From: Aliikangiella sp. G2MR2-5
GTDB taxonomy: Bacteria > Pseudomonadota > Gammaproteobacteria > Enterobacterales > Kangiellaceae
Length of the DNA stretch: 64,000 nt
Direction: 5' to 3'
Assembly (NCBI RefSeq): GCF_015687155.1
Contig: NZ_JADPQF010000006.1
Span: forward strand, 1-64,000
Of the stretch, positions 47,169 to 55,022 are shown in pieces; position 1 is the first letter of the stretch; each line of letters begins with the position of its first letter. A program made the translations under genes and the position numbers. The notes under the pieces were generated by a model. It was not told the origin of the DNA and did no database searches. It worked only from the letters and a program-made list of their open reading frames with translations.

Positions 47169-47185
47169 CACTGGTCTGATAAGTC
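47169..47185. promoter_or_regulatory. Candidate FadR operator
   Basis: CACTGGTCTGATAAGTC closely resembles known FadR sites, whose core is CTGGTNNGAN(C/A)AG (for example the fadD-type site with CTGGTATGATGAGT). It lies about 150 bp upstream of the fadR start codon, so autoregulation, or control of nhaB, is possible. Confidence 0.4.
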
Positions 47186-47439
47186 ACTAGGATACGCGTT
47201 TTAGCCAATGAAGGCAAAGAGCTTAGAATAATAAAACAACAAAAGGTTGTTCTTTGAACAAGAAATAGCCAAAAGTTCAGATATTTGCACCCAACCCTCT
47301 TAGTTTTATGGCAACCAGTTAATTTTTAAATAGTTTTTACTCGAATTTGGGCCAATAGTGCTGGGCAAAAGCAGTGATTAAGTCTAGAATTTGGGTTAAT
47401 TCGTCCGACTTGTTCAGAATTCAAGCTGGTAACAATCTC

Positions 47440-47547
47440 TGGTAGTACCTTGACCTGTGGTGGTACTTTGCTCATTGGTAGTACTATAACCTGCGGTGGT
47501 ACTATGATCTGTGATGGTACTATGATCTGTGCTATTACTATCAGAAA
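47440..47547. repeat. 18-bp x 6 tandem repeat upstream of nhaB
   Basis: Six head-to-tail 18-bp units, for example TGGTAGTACCTTGACCTG, CGGTGGTACTATGATCTG and TGATGGTACTATGATCTG. The GGTNGTACTNT core is in all but the last, most diverged copy (TGCTATTACTATCAG). The array ends about 115 bp before the nhaB start. Whether it binds a protein or is an untranslated minisatellite is unknown. Confidence 0.88.
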
Positions 47548-47663
47548 TCGCTACAGAAACAGGTAATTCAAAATCAGGTATATTTACCCTGTTAGTTCTG
47601 TTGGTTGTTATTTTAGCTGCTTTCTAATAAAAAAATTAAAGCTACGATAAAAAAGGAAAAGAA

Positions 47664-49295
47664 ATGACCCGTTCTCTACCTCATGCTTTTGTACAAAACT
47701 TTCTGGGCAATGCCCCTGACTGGTACAAAATTACCATTATTGCTTTTCTGATAATTAACCCGCTACTCGCCTTCTCTGCAGGGCCATATATTGCTGGTTG
47801 GGTTCTGATTATCGAGTTTATTTTTACTCTTGCGATGGCATTAAAATGCTACCCTTTACTTCCTGGAGGCTTGCTTGCCGTAGAAGCAGTATTCATAGGG
47901 TTAACCTCCCCCGATACGGTATACCATGAAGTCAAATCCGCGCTTGGAGTGATTTTGCTTTTGATGTTTATGGTTGCCGGCATCTACTTCATGAAGAACC
48001 TGTTGCTCTACATTTTTACCAAGCTACTGCTTGGTGTTCGCTCAAAAGTAATTTTATCTCTTCTGTTTTCTTTTGTTGCAGCATTTTTGTCGGCCTTTCT
48101 CGATGCGCTGACTGTTACCGCCGTAGTTATCGCAGTCGCAGTAGGCTTCTATGGAATCTACCACCGTGTTGCTTCCGGCAAAAAATTTACGTCAGAACAC
48201 GATCACGGTACTGATGATGAAGTCCATGAGCTTCACCGAGAAGACCTCGACGCATTTAGAGCGTTTTTACGTAGCTTGATTATGCATGCTGCGGTCGGAA
48301 CGGCTTTAGGTGGCGTCTGTACACTAGTTGGAGAGCCACAAAACCTGCTTATTGCCGATAAAGCTAACTGGGAGTTTGTAGAGTTTTTCCTACGAATGTC
48401 ACCAGTAACTATTCCAGTCCTCATTGCAGGCCTGATAACCTGTGCTTTGCTGGAAATTACCGGATGGTTTGGCTATGGACAGAAAATCCCTGAAAAAGTC
48501 CGTAGCGTTATGGAAGATTATGCCGAATACGAGGATGAACAACGAACAACTCGAGACAATGCGGCATTAATTGCTCAGGCTATTACCGGTATCTGGTTAA
48601 TTATAGCCTTAGGCTGGCACTTTGCTGAAGTTGGTTTAATCGGGCTCAGCGTAATCGTACTTGCAACTTCACTATGTGGTATCAATGAAGAGCACCAGAT
48701 TGGGCACGCTTTCGAAGAAGCACTTCCATTTACCGCATTGCTCACCGTATTTTTTGCTATCGTGGGCGTCATCGCAGATCAACACTTGTTCCAGCCAATT
48801 ACTGACGCAGTATTGGCGATGGAAGGGAATACTCAGGTTGCAATGTTCTACATTGCTAATGGTGTCCTTTCGATGATCAGTGATAATGTTTTCGTGGCCA
48901 CAGTCTATATAAACGAAGTCGCCAATGCCGTCCTCAATGGGACTATTTCTCGAGATACTTTCGATATGCTGGCGGTAGCGATAAATACAGGTACCAATAT
49001 TCCTAGCGTTGCGACTCCTAATGGACAAGCGGCCTTCTTATTCTTACTGACTTCGGCTGTTGCCCCGCTCGTTAGACTGTCCTATGTAAAAATGGTCATA
49101 ATGGCTTTTCCTTATACCATTGTTATGTCGACAGTAGGTCTCATAATGGTACTAACCAGTTTGGAAAGCACAACTGACACAATGCTGGAAAAGAAAATGA
49201 TTAAGCATCATTCAACCGCCCAGCTATGCAAAAATATGGGAGGCGAATGGAAACTGGATGCATGTATTCTTGAACAAAAAAGTGGCGGCCATTAA
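47664..49295 (+). CDS. nhaB: NhaB Na+/H+ antiporter
   Basis: Inner-membrane sodium/proton antiporter, 543 aa with about a dozen hydrophobic helices. Characteristic segments include F-L-G-N-A-P-x-W-Y-K near the start, [33 protein letters not shown] and [17 protein letters not shown]. It exports Na+ and keeps pH homeostasis, fitting a marine organism. Adjacent to fadR, as in enterics. Confidence 0.96.
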   Translation: MTRSLPHAFVQNFLGNAPDWYKITIIAFLIINPLLAFSAGPYIAGWVLIIEFIFTLAMALKCYPLLPGGLLAVEAVFIGLTSPDTVYHEVKSALGVILLLMFMVAGIYFMKNLLLYIFTKLLLGVRSKVILSLLFSFVAAFLSAFLDALTVTAVVIAVAVGFYGIYHRVASGKKFTSEHDHGTDDEVHELHREDLDAFRAFLRSLIMHAAVGTALGGVCTLVGEPQNLLIADKANWEFVEFFLRMSPVTIPVLIAGLITCALLEITGWFGYGQKIPEKVRSVMEDYAEYEDEQRTTRDNAALIAQAITGIWLIIALGWHFAEVGLIGLSVIVLATSLCGINEEHQIGHAFEEALPFTALLTVFFAIVGVIADQHLFQPITDAVLAMEGNTQVAMFYIANGVLSMISDNVFVATVYINEVANAVLNGTISRDTFDMLAVAINTGTNIPSVATPNGQAAFLFLLTSAVAPLVRLSYVKMVIMAFPYTIVMSTVGLIMVLTSLESTTDTMLEKKMIKHHSTAQLCKNMGGEWKLDACILEQKSGGH

Positions 49296-49315
49296 TGCCG
49301 ACTAACTAGACTCGA

Positions 49316-49345
49316 TAAAAAGCGCTATTTAGCGCTTTTTTACTT
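49316..49345. terminator. Bidirectional intrinsic terminator, nhaB / GNAT gene
   Basis: AAAAAGCGCTATTTAGCGCTTTTTT is a near-perfect palindrome with an A-run on one side and a T-run on the other, between two convergent genes. Confidence 0.88.
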
Positions 49346-49369
49346 TTTAGAGAATGAAAAAGGTATTTT

Positions 49370-49861
49370 CTACAGCCTGGTTTCGGCCAACTTTTTCAAT
49401 GCAGCTCCGTCGACTCGCTGTACTGTCCACTCCTCCATTCCTATAGCCCCGATGCTGCGATAAAAATCGATGGCTGACTGGTTCCAGTCCAATACCCACC
49501 ACTCAAAACGACCGCAACCATTTTCCAGCGCGATTTGGGCTAGCCTCACCAACAGTTGCTTGCCAATTTTCAATCCTCGAGCTTCCGGCACTACGTAAAG
49601 GTCTTCCAGATAAAGTCCAGGCCTGGCCAGAAATGTAGAATAGTTGTAAAAGTAGAGAGCAAATCCAACAGGTTTTCCTCCCATCTCTGCGATAATCACT
49701 TTGGCGAACGCTTTTTTACCAAACAAGGTTTGCTCTAGCTTGTCCGGGGTAGCAACGACTTCATGGGCCAGCTTTTCATATTCAGCCAAAGCTACAATAA
49801 ATTCATAAATCAGTGAACAGTCTGCTCTTGTTGCCTCTCTTATTTTGCACTCAAGCGTCAT
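49370..49861 (-). CDS. GNAT family N-acetyltransferase, diamine-acetyltransferase-like
   Basis: A 163-aa acetyl-CoA-dependent transferase. The acetyl-CoA loop is V-V-P-E-A-R-G-L-K-I-G-K-Q-L-L, preceded by Y-L-E-D-L-Y. W-W-V-L-D-W-N and A-I-D-F-Y-R-S-I-G-A match the spermidine/spermine (thialysine) acetyltransferase type. The substrate could be a polyamine or an amino acid. GGAG eight bases before the ATG supports the start. Located just downstream of putP. Confidence 0.82.
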   Translation of the reverse strand: MTLECKIREATRADCSLIYEFIVALAEYEKLAHEVVATPDKLEQTLFGKKAFAKVIIAEMGGKPVGFALYFYNYSTFLARPGLYLEDLYVVPEARGLKIGKQLLVRLAQIALENGCGRFEWWVLDWNQSAIDFYRSIGAIGMEEWTVQRVDGAALKKLAETRL

Positions 49862-49882
49862 TCGAAAGTCTCCTGAATTCAG

Positions 49883-51412
49883 CTAAAGATGTCCACGGTA
49901 AGTCAGGTTCACATGATCAAAACTATCGCCGACTCTGGTATCATTCTTGGGTCCAAAGCGACTTACCAGATAAATAAACAATGAAGCGACAATAACTCCT
50001 GGAATCATTTCATAAAGCTGTGCCCAGGGTTCCGGCAAACTCACTTTTATATTAATCCATAAAATAACGGTAAGAGCACCCCCAATCATTCCTGCTAGAG
50101 CCCCCCACCTAGTCATATTTCGCCAAACCAAAGAAATCAAAACGACAGGACCAAATGCAGCTCCAAATCCGGCCCATGCATTGGATACCAGATCTAATAC
50201 TTTGGAATCTTTATCTGTAGCAATCATTAAAGCTACAGCGGCTACAACAAGTACGGCTATACGACCGACAGTCACTAACTCTTTGTCACTAGCAGAAGGT
50301 TTAATTAAGCCTCGATAAAAATCTTCAGTGACAGCACTTGAAGAAACTAGCAACTGAGAATCAATAGTACTCATTACTGCTGCTAAAATAGCAGCAAGTA
50401 AAAAGCCGGCAATCCATGGGTTAAAAATAACCTTACTGGCAATAATAAAAACCTGTTCAGCGTCTTCAGCGAGTAACGCACCATTTTCAGTTTGGTAAAA
50501 ATAGGCGATAGCAAAAAGACCTACACAAATTGAACCACACATGCTAATACCCATCCAGCTCATTGCAATTCTTCTGGCACCATGTACTGCTTTGACTGAA
50601 TCGGCGGCCATAAATCGTGCCAGTAAATGTGGCTGCCCGTAGTAACCAAGTCCCCAGGCCATTAAAGAAATGAAAGAAACGGAGAACAGGTAATCCGTCG
50701 CTGATTTTCCCGCGAAAATATCCGACTTAACACTGGATGAAGCTTGATCAATTGCATGAGTGACATTTAATACTTCACCAAAACTGCCAATCTCAAATAT
50801 CATTACCAAGGGCACTACAACCAAAGCCGTCGCCATCAATAATCCTTGTACCAGATCGGTCCAGGATACAGCCAAAAAACCACCAATAAAGGTATAGCTG
50901 ATAATGACCGCCCCGCCAACAAACAATGCCAGGTGATAATCCATTTGAAAAGATGCTTCAAACAACTTGGCGCCCGCGGTTAATCCCGAAGCAACATAAA
51001 CAGTAAAAAAGATAAGAATAATCGAAGCAGAAACAACTCTCAGAATTTTTGTTTCATCGAGAAAACGGTTGGAAAAATAATCAGGCAGTGTCAGCGCATT
51101 CCCTGCATGTTCAGTATAAATTCTTAGCCGAGGTGCTGTAATTTTCCAGTTCCAATAAGCCCCGAGCATAAGACCAAGTCCAATCCAGGCCTCGCTAAAT
51201 CCGCCAGCGTAGATTGCCCCCGGAAGCCCCATTAGAAGCCAACCGCTCATATCAGACGCACCTGCACTCAAAGCAGTTACCCAGCGTCCAAGCTTTCTCC
51301 CACCAAGAATGTAATCTGATAAATCATTAGTTTGCTTGTAGGCATAAACGCCAATACCAAGCATCATTACTAAATAAAACAAAAATGTAATTAAGGTCGC
51401 GATATTTTGCAT
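49883..51412 (-). CDS. putP: Sodium/proline symporter
   Basis: Solute:sodium symporter (SSS family), 509 aa, about 13 hydrophobic helices. Family signatures: S-D-Y-I-L-G-G-R-K-L-G near 31-41, A-G-A-S-D-M-S-G-W-L-L-M-G-L-P-G, S-W-T-D-L-V-Q-G and M-S-T-I-D-S-Q-L-L-V-S-S-S-A. These fit PutP rather than a generic SSS member. It imports proline as nutrient or compatible solute. No putA dehydrogenase gene lies in this window. Same strand as the acetyltransferase, 21 bp before it. Confidence 0.93.
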   Translation of the reverse strand: MQNIATLITFLFYLVMMLGIGVYAYKQTNDLSDYILGGRKLGRWVTALSAGASDMSGWLLMGLPGAIYAGGFSEAWIGLGLMLGAYWNWKITAPRLRIYTEHAGNALTLPDYFSNRFLDETKILRVVSASIILIFFTVYVASGLTAGAKLFEASFQMDYHLALFVGGAVIISYTFIGGFLAVSWTDLVQGLLMATALVVVPLVMIFEIGSFGEVLNVTHAIDQASSSVKSDIFAGKSATDYLFSVSFISLMAWGLGYYGQPHLLARFMAADSVKAVHGARRIAMSWMGISMCGSICVGLFAIAYFYQTENGALLAEDAEQVFIIASKVIFNPWIAGFLLAAILAAVMSTIDSQLLVSSSAVTEDFYRGLIKPSASDKELVTVGRIAVLVVAAVALMIATDKDSKVLDLVSNAWAGFGAAFGPVVLISLVWRNMTRWGALAGMIGGALTVILWINIKVSLPEPWAQLYEMIPGVIVASLFIYLVSRFGPKNDTRVGDSFDHVNLTYRGHL

Positions 51413-51539
51413 CTGTCTATCCTTTTATTATTATTATGTTTAATTTATATTTATATTTAATCGGAATTTATGCGTGCCTTTAAGAGCTGGCGTGTTGATA
51501 CATTGTTTTCGCCATCAAAAAGTATCTGTCCACATAAAC

Positions 51540-53096
51540 TCAGTCATAGTAATTCGATAAGAAAGTTTCGAAACTAACATTATCACTGTTTTCTATTTCT
51601 AACTTATCCTTGATCGACTTTGCGGCTTCCTTTTGATACCAGACTAACTTTTCTTCAGACATTTGATTATCAGCAAAGTATTCCTTGTGCCCCCTGGTTA
51701 ATTCCATTGCATAAGGGAAAAAGCCATCCTGCCTGGCCTCGATATCAGCAACAATACGACCAGAAAGGGTGTGTTCCAGATTGTCCAGCTGCCCTTCCAG
51801 CTTATCGAGGACGTCAGTATGATCACTTGTTCTGTAAACATTATCAAGTTGAATAGAAAATGGTCTGATTTGTTTTAACAAGTCCGATGCAATTTCCTTC
51901 ATGGCTACGCATCGATTGTTAAGGCTCAAACGACACTCTGGATGTCTGCCTTTGTAGACGACTGTTTTAAAGTTTGCTTGATACTCTCCTTTCTCTCTGG
52001 GGTTGATTGCCGGTGACTCCGCAAACAAGCAAGCAAGAAGAAGAGCGTCAATAAATGCAATTTGTTGATTTTCTATTCCGACTGGAGAAAAAGGGTTCAG
52101 GTCCAAAGCGCGAACTTCAATATACTCAATGCCTCTGTTTCGCAATGCTTTGCTGGGCCTTTCACCTGAGAATGTTACACGTTTAGGACGTATACTGCTG
52201 TAAAACTCGTTCTCTATCTGGAGAACGTTGGCGTTTAATTGTCGATATTCTCCATGAACCTGAACACCGATCTCTTCATAATAGGGATCAGGCGTTGAAA
52301 TCGCGCTCTCCAGTCCTGCAATATAATCATCAAGATTGTTATAACTTACCGAAAGTCCACTTTGAGCATTATTCTGATAACCCAGGTCACTCATGCGTAA
52401 AGAGGTGGCGTAAGGTCCATATCGGGTCCCGGGAACTAACTCCTCAAGATCAATATTTTCGCTCTGAATAAAACTTTGACAAAGCGCTGGCGAAGCGCCG
52501 AAGAACAATGGTATTAACCATGAATATCTCAGATAGTTGCGAATAAGCCCCATATATTTTTCATTAATAAAAGCCTGAAGTTCTAACTCAGATTTTTCTT
52601 CTTTATGTAACGCTTTCCAAAAGTCTTCTGGCAATGAAAAATTGTAGTGCACTCCAGCAATCGTTTGCATAAACCTACCATATCGATAGCCTAGCCCTAA
52701 ACGATAAACCTCCTTCATTTTACCTGAGTTGGAACTCCCATAACGAGCAATCGGTATATCCTCTTCTTTTCCCATAACACAAGGCATGCTCATTGCCCAT
52801 AACAGCTCATCCCCCAGGTATTTGTAAGTAAACTGGTGAATCTCTGTGAGTTCAACCAGTGGTCCCATTCTATCTGTAGTTGCACCAGTGATGAACTCCG
52901 GCAAAGCCTCCGAATAATCAGTCGTAATATGTGGATTCGTTAAGGTTGCACCCAGCGCTTCTGGATGAGGTGTTTGCGCAATATACCCCTGAGAGTTAAT
53001 CCTTAAACTTTCTTTTTCTAGTCCTCGCTTAATGGATGGAAGGTGATCCGAAAGTTTTCTCAGTGTGTCTAATTTGTCGGTGTGCAGTAAGTGCAT
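51540..53096 (-). CDS. gshA: Glutamate-cysteine ligase (type 1)
   Basis: First enzyme of glutathione synthesis: ATP-dependent ligation of glutamate to cysteine. 518 aa, the usual size for the gammaproteobacterial class. Family blocks: I-K-R-G-L-E-K-E-S-L-R-I near 23-34, D-Y-S-E-A-L-P-E-F-I-T, G-V-H-Y-N-F-S-L-P, L-F-G-A-S-P-A and Y-I-E-V-R-A-L-D-L-N-P-F. Single gene; the start codon (53096) has no strong ribosome-binding site. Confidence 0.96.
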   Translation of the reverse strand: MHLLHTDKLDTLRKLSDHLPSIKRGLEKESLRINSQGYIAQTPHPEALGATLTNPHITTDYSEALPEFITGATTDRMGPLVELTEIHQFTYKYLGDELLWAMSMPCVMGKEEDIPIARYGSSNSGKMKEVYRLGLGYRYGRFMQTIAGVHYNFSLPEDFWKALHKEEKSELELQAFINEKYMGLIRNYLRYSWLIPLFFGASPALCQSFIQSENIDLEELVPGTRYGPYATSLRMSDLGYQNNAQSGLSVSYNNLDDYIAGLESAISTPDPYYEEIGVQVHGEYRQLNANVLQIENEFYSSIRPKRVTFSGERPSKALRNRGIEYIEVRALDLNPFSPVGIENQQIAFIDALLLACLFAESPAINPREKGEYQANFKTVVYKGRHPECRLSLNNRCVAMKEIASDLLKQIRPFSIQLDNVYRTSDHTDVLDKLEGQLDNLEHTLSGRIVADIEARQDGFFPYAMELTRGHKEYFADNQMSEEKLVWYQKEAAKSIKDKLEIENSDNVSFETFLSNYYD

Positions 53097-53291
53097 GGCT
53101 TCTCACATTGTTGCAGTGATAAGCGTAGACTGGAGTGGTTAAATCTTGTCTACTTAAATCATTGAAAAATATGGAGTAAGTTTGCGTCCTAGAGTCTTTG
53201 GGGTCAAGAATAATCCCATCATATCAACAATTATTTACACTCTCGATAGCAAAAAGCTATATAACTAACGCCAGGAAAATTGATTTACTTG

Positions 53292-53753
53292 TTATGCCGC
53301 CTTGTGATTCACCGAATTTCGTGCAGGTCGTGGAGATTGACTTTGCTTGTCCATTTGTCCATATGATGGGGCGGAATGTCGCATTATAGCCAATAGCTCA
53401 GCCTCGGCAGGCGTTATACCACAGGCATCTACCACCTCTTCTATTGTTGCACCTCTGGTTAATAGCAGTCCTGCCTGTTCGTATGCTCTGTCATTGGCTT
53501 GTTCTGAAGGCTCGCATCGGACAGCTTCTACTTGCTCAATCTCCCTGACGAGCGCGCGAATTTTTCTACCCATTCCCAAATTGCCACTATTCATGGCCAA
53601 AAACTCGTTCTTCAAGCGAGCCACTTCGGCACTAAGCAATCGGTTTTTCACACTCAATTGTCGGCACACTAACAATGCTAACAAAGTGGCAAATGAAGAA
53701 ATAAGACTTAACCAAAAGACATTGTCAGAAACCTGGATTGGCCAATCGCCCAT
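53292..53753 (-). CDS. DUF2802 family protein
   Basis: A 153-aa protein with one N-terminal transmembrane helix (about 12-32), a coiled-coil segment, and a DUF2802 domain near residues 88-120 (L-L-T-R-G-A-T-I-E-E-V-V-D-A-C-G-I-T-x-A-E-A). Members usually end the polar-flagellum chemotaxis operon, directly after cheW, exactly as here. Function unknown; a helix-turn-helix-like motif has been proposed for the family. Confidence 0.85.
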   Translation of the reverse strand: MGDWPIQVSDNVFWLSLISSFATLLALLVCRQLSVKNRLLSAEVARLKNEFLAMNSGNLGMGRKIRALVREIEQVEAVRCEPSEQANDRAYEQAGLLLTRGATIEEVVDACGITPAEAELLAIMRHSAPSYGQMDKQSQSPRPARNSVNHKAA

Positions 53754-53809
53754 AATTCACCTCTTCGAGTAAATTAACGACTGGCATGAGTAATGCTGGC
53801 AGCCGTCGA

Positions 53810-54310
53810 CTAATAATCAAGAAAATCGAGTTCTTCCCACTCTTCTTCGCCAAGGAGCTTGTTCAAATCAACTAATATGAGAAGCTCATTATCACGATGA
53901 GTCACTCCCTGTATAAACTTGGCCGACTCTTCGTTACCGACATTAGGAGTCGTCTCAATTTCCGACTCCTTCAGATAAACGACTTCTGCTACTGAATCAA
54001 CCAAAATACCGATTACCTGCTGATTCGTTTCAATAATAACTATTCGTGTGTTATCAGTGATCTCTATTGGAGACAATCCAAACCTTTGACACGTATCAAT
54101 TACAGTGACGACATTTCCCCGCAGATTAATAATCCCTAAAACATAGGGCGGCGCGCCAGGTACAGGAGCGATATCGGTATACCGCAAAACCTCCTGAACT
54201 TGCATTACGTTTATACCGTAGGTTTCATTTGCGAGACGAAAAGTTACCCACTGTAATACTGCATCATCATCAGTTTCTTGTTTGCCGATGAAGTTATCTT
54301 CTGTAGCCAC
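53810..54310 (-). CDS. cheW: CheW chemotaxis coupling protein
   Basis: A 166-aa scaffold protein linking methyl-accepting chemoreceptors to the CheA kinase. It has the W-V-T-F-x-L-A-N-E-T-Y-G-I opening and the P-G-A-P-x-Y-V-L-G-I-I-N-L-R-G-N-V-V segment of the CheW/SH3-like fold, and an acidic C-terminal tail. It lies 56 bp before the DUF2802 gene. The other che genes are not in the flanking 300 bp; upstream comes the trp region. Confidence 0.93.
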   Translation of the reverse strand: MATEDNFIGKQETDDDAVLQWVTFRLANETYGINVMQVQEVLRYTDIAPVPGAPPYVLGIINLRGNVVTVIDTCQRFGLSPIEITDNTRIVIIETNQQVIGILVDSVAEVVYLKESEIETTPNVGNEESAKFIQGVTHRDNELLILVDLNKLLGEEEWEELDFLDY

Positions 54311-54626
54311 GATTTCTGATCCTATGTCGTCAAAAATTTGTCAGAACACCTCAAATTCAGCGCTTACTGGATTAGAGGCAAAATCTGTACCAAAAATGGT
54401 AAAAGTGATTTTTTTTAAAGGTGAAGAGGCATAGAGTAAAGGCTCCAGCCCAGAATACCTCCTCTAAATATAGTCAATTTTCAAGATGTTGCGTTTTTTT
54501 ATGCCTTAATCATCTGAAATAACCGTTAGCTATTTAGTTAACTTGCCGCTTGACAGGGTATCTGGAGATAAGTTACTTTGCATGGCAGAAGATATTCCGA
54601 TAAATAAAACTGATTAATTAAACTCG
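54311..54626 (+). promoter_or_regulatory. Upstream region and candidate promoter of the trp operon
   Basis: 316 bp without a gene. TTGACA (54550-54555) is a perfect -35 but the hexamer 17 bp downstream (TTACTT) is a poor -10. Just upstream, TTTAGTTAACTTGC (54533-54546) shares 10 of 14 positions with the E. coli TrpR operator core ACTAGTTAACTAGT. Repressor control would be additional to the attenuators; this is weak evidence. Confidence 0.35.
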
Positions 54627-54704
54627 ATGATTAACAATACTTTTAGCAAACAAAATTTACGTTGGTGGCGCTGGCACTCAGGTGCGGGCTGCGTTATGTC
54701 TTGA
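54627..54704 (+). CDS. trpL: trp operon leader peptide 1 (Trp-Trp-Arg-Trp)
   Basis: A 25-aa frame from ATG 54627 to TGA 54702-54704. Codons 13-16 read Trp-Trp-Arg-Trp (R-W-W-R-W-H-S). Three tryptophan codons in four is the hallmark of a Trp-sensing leader peptide. When charged tRNA-Trp is scarce the ribosome should stall here and leave GCGGGCT (54684-54690) free to form an antiterminator. Otherwise the ribosome reaches the stop and covers it. There is no strong ribosome-binding site upstream, which is a weakness of the call. It is too short for ordinary gene finding. Confidence 0.82.
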   Translation: MINNTFSKQNLRWWRWHSGAGCVMS

Positions 54705-54734
54705 TTGTTGTCATTGACTGGAATACGAATTATC

Positions 54735-54771
54735 AAAAGCCCGCGAGAGAAATCAAGCGGGCTTTTTTTTT
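54735..54771 (+). terminator. trp attenuator terminator 1
   Basis: AAAAGCCCGC (54735-54744) and GCGGGCTTTT (54757-54766) pair around a 12-base loop and run into a string of T. The AGCCCGC of its left arm is fully complementary to GCGGGCT at 54684-54690 in the leader frame. Mutually exclusive terminator and antiterminator structures are therefore possible. Confidence 0.88.
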
Positions 54772-54818
54772 GGCTATCAAATTAAACTTAAGAATGATTT
54801 AACAAAGATATAGACAAC

Positions 54819-54905
54819 ATGAGTAGAAAGTTAAAACAGAACATAAACCTCGAGAATAACCAATTAGTACATTGGTGGTGGCACTCGCATAAATCGAGTG
54901 GGTAG
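54819..54905 (+). CDS. trp operon leader peptide 2 (Trp-Trp-Trp)
   Basis: A 28-aa frame from ATG 54819 to TAG 54903-54905. Codons 19-21 are three consecutive Trp (V-H-W-W-W-H-S). The sequence around the Trp codons (TTGGTGG...TGGCACTC) matches leader 1 apart from a three-base gap, which suggests duplication. A first hairpin CACTCG/CGAGTG (54882-54887 with 54895-54900) can compete with the antiterminator GAGTGGGT/GCCCGCTC (54896-54903 with 54936-54943). Confidence 0.82.
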   Translation: MSRKLKQNINLENNQLVHWWWHSHKSSG

Positions 54906-54930
54906 CTACATGTACAAAAAAAGAAATCAA

Positions 54931-54965
54931 AAAAAGCCCGCTCAAGTTTAAGCGGGCTTTTTTTT
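54931..54965 (+). terminator. trp attenuator terminator 2
   Basis: AAAAAGCCCGCT (54931-54942), an eight-base loop and AGCGGGCTTTTT (54951-54962), followed by more T, form a strong stem ending 58 bp before the DAHP synthase start. Core sequences GCCCGC/GCGGGC are the same as in terminator 1. Confidence 0.88.
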
Positions 54966-55022
54966 GCTCTGATAATTAAAGCTTTTAACCGTATTACAAC
55001 CATTTTAACTAAGGAAAAAATC

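Larger units (their letters stand above)
47019..47663. promoter_or_regulatory. fadR/nhaB divergent region
   Basis: 645 bp with no gene recognised. It holds a FadR-operator-like palindrome near 47169-47185 and an 18-bp x 6 tandem repeat at 47440-47547 (both listed separately). The rest is A/T-rich. Confidence 0.4.

Noticed and set aside
53195-53215. GGGGTCAAGAAT near the gshA upstream region as a repeat-element copy
   Set aside because: Too short and no symmetry. It shares only GGGGTCA with the 32720 site.
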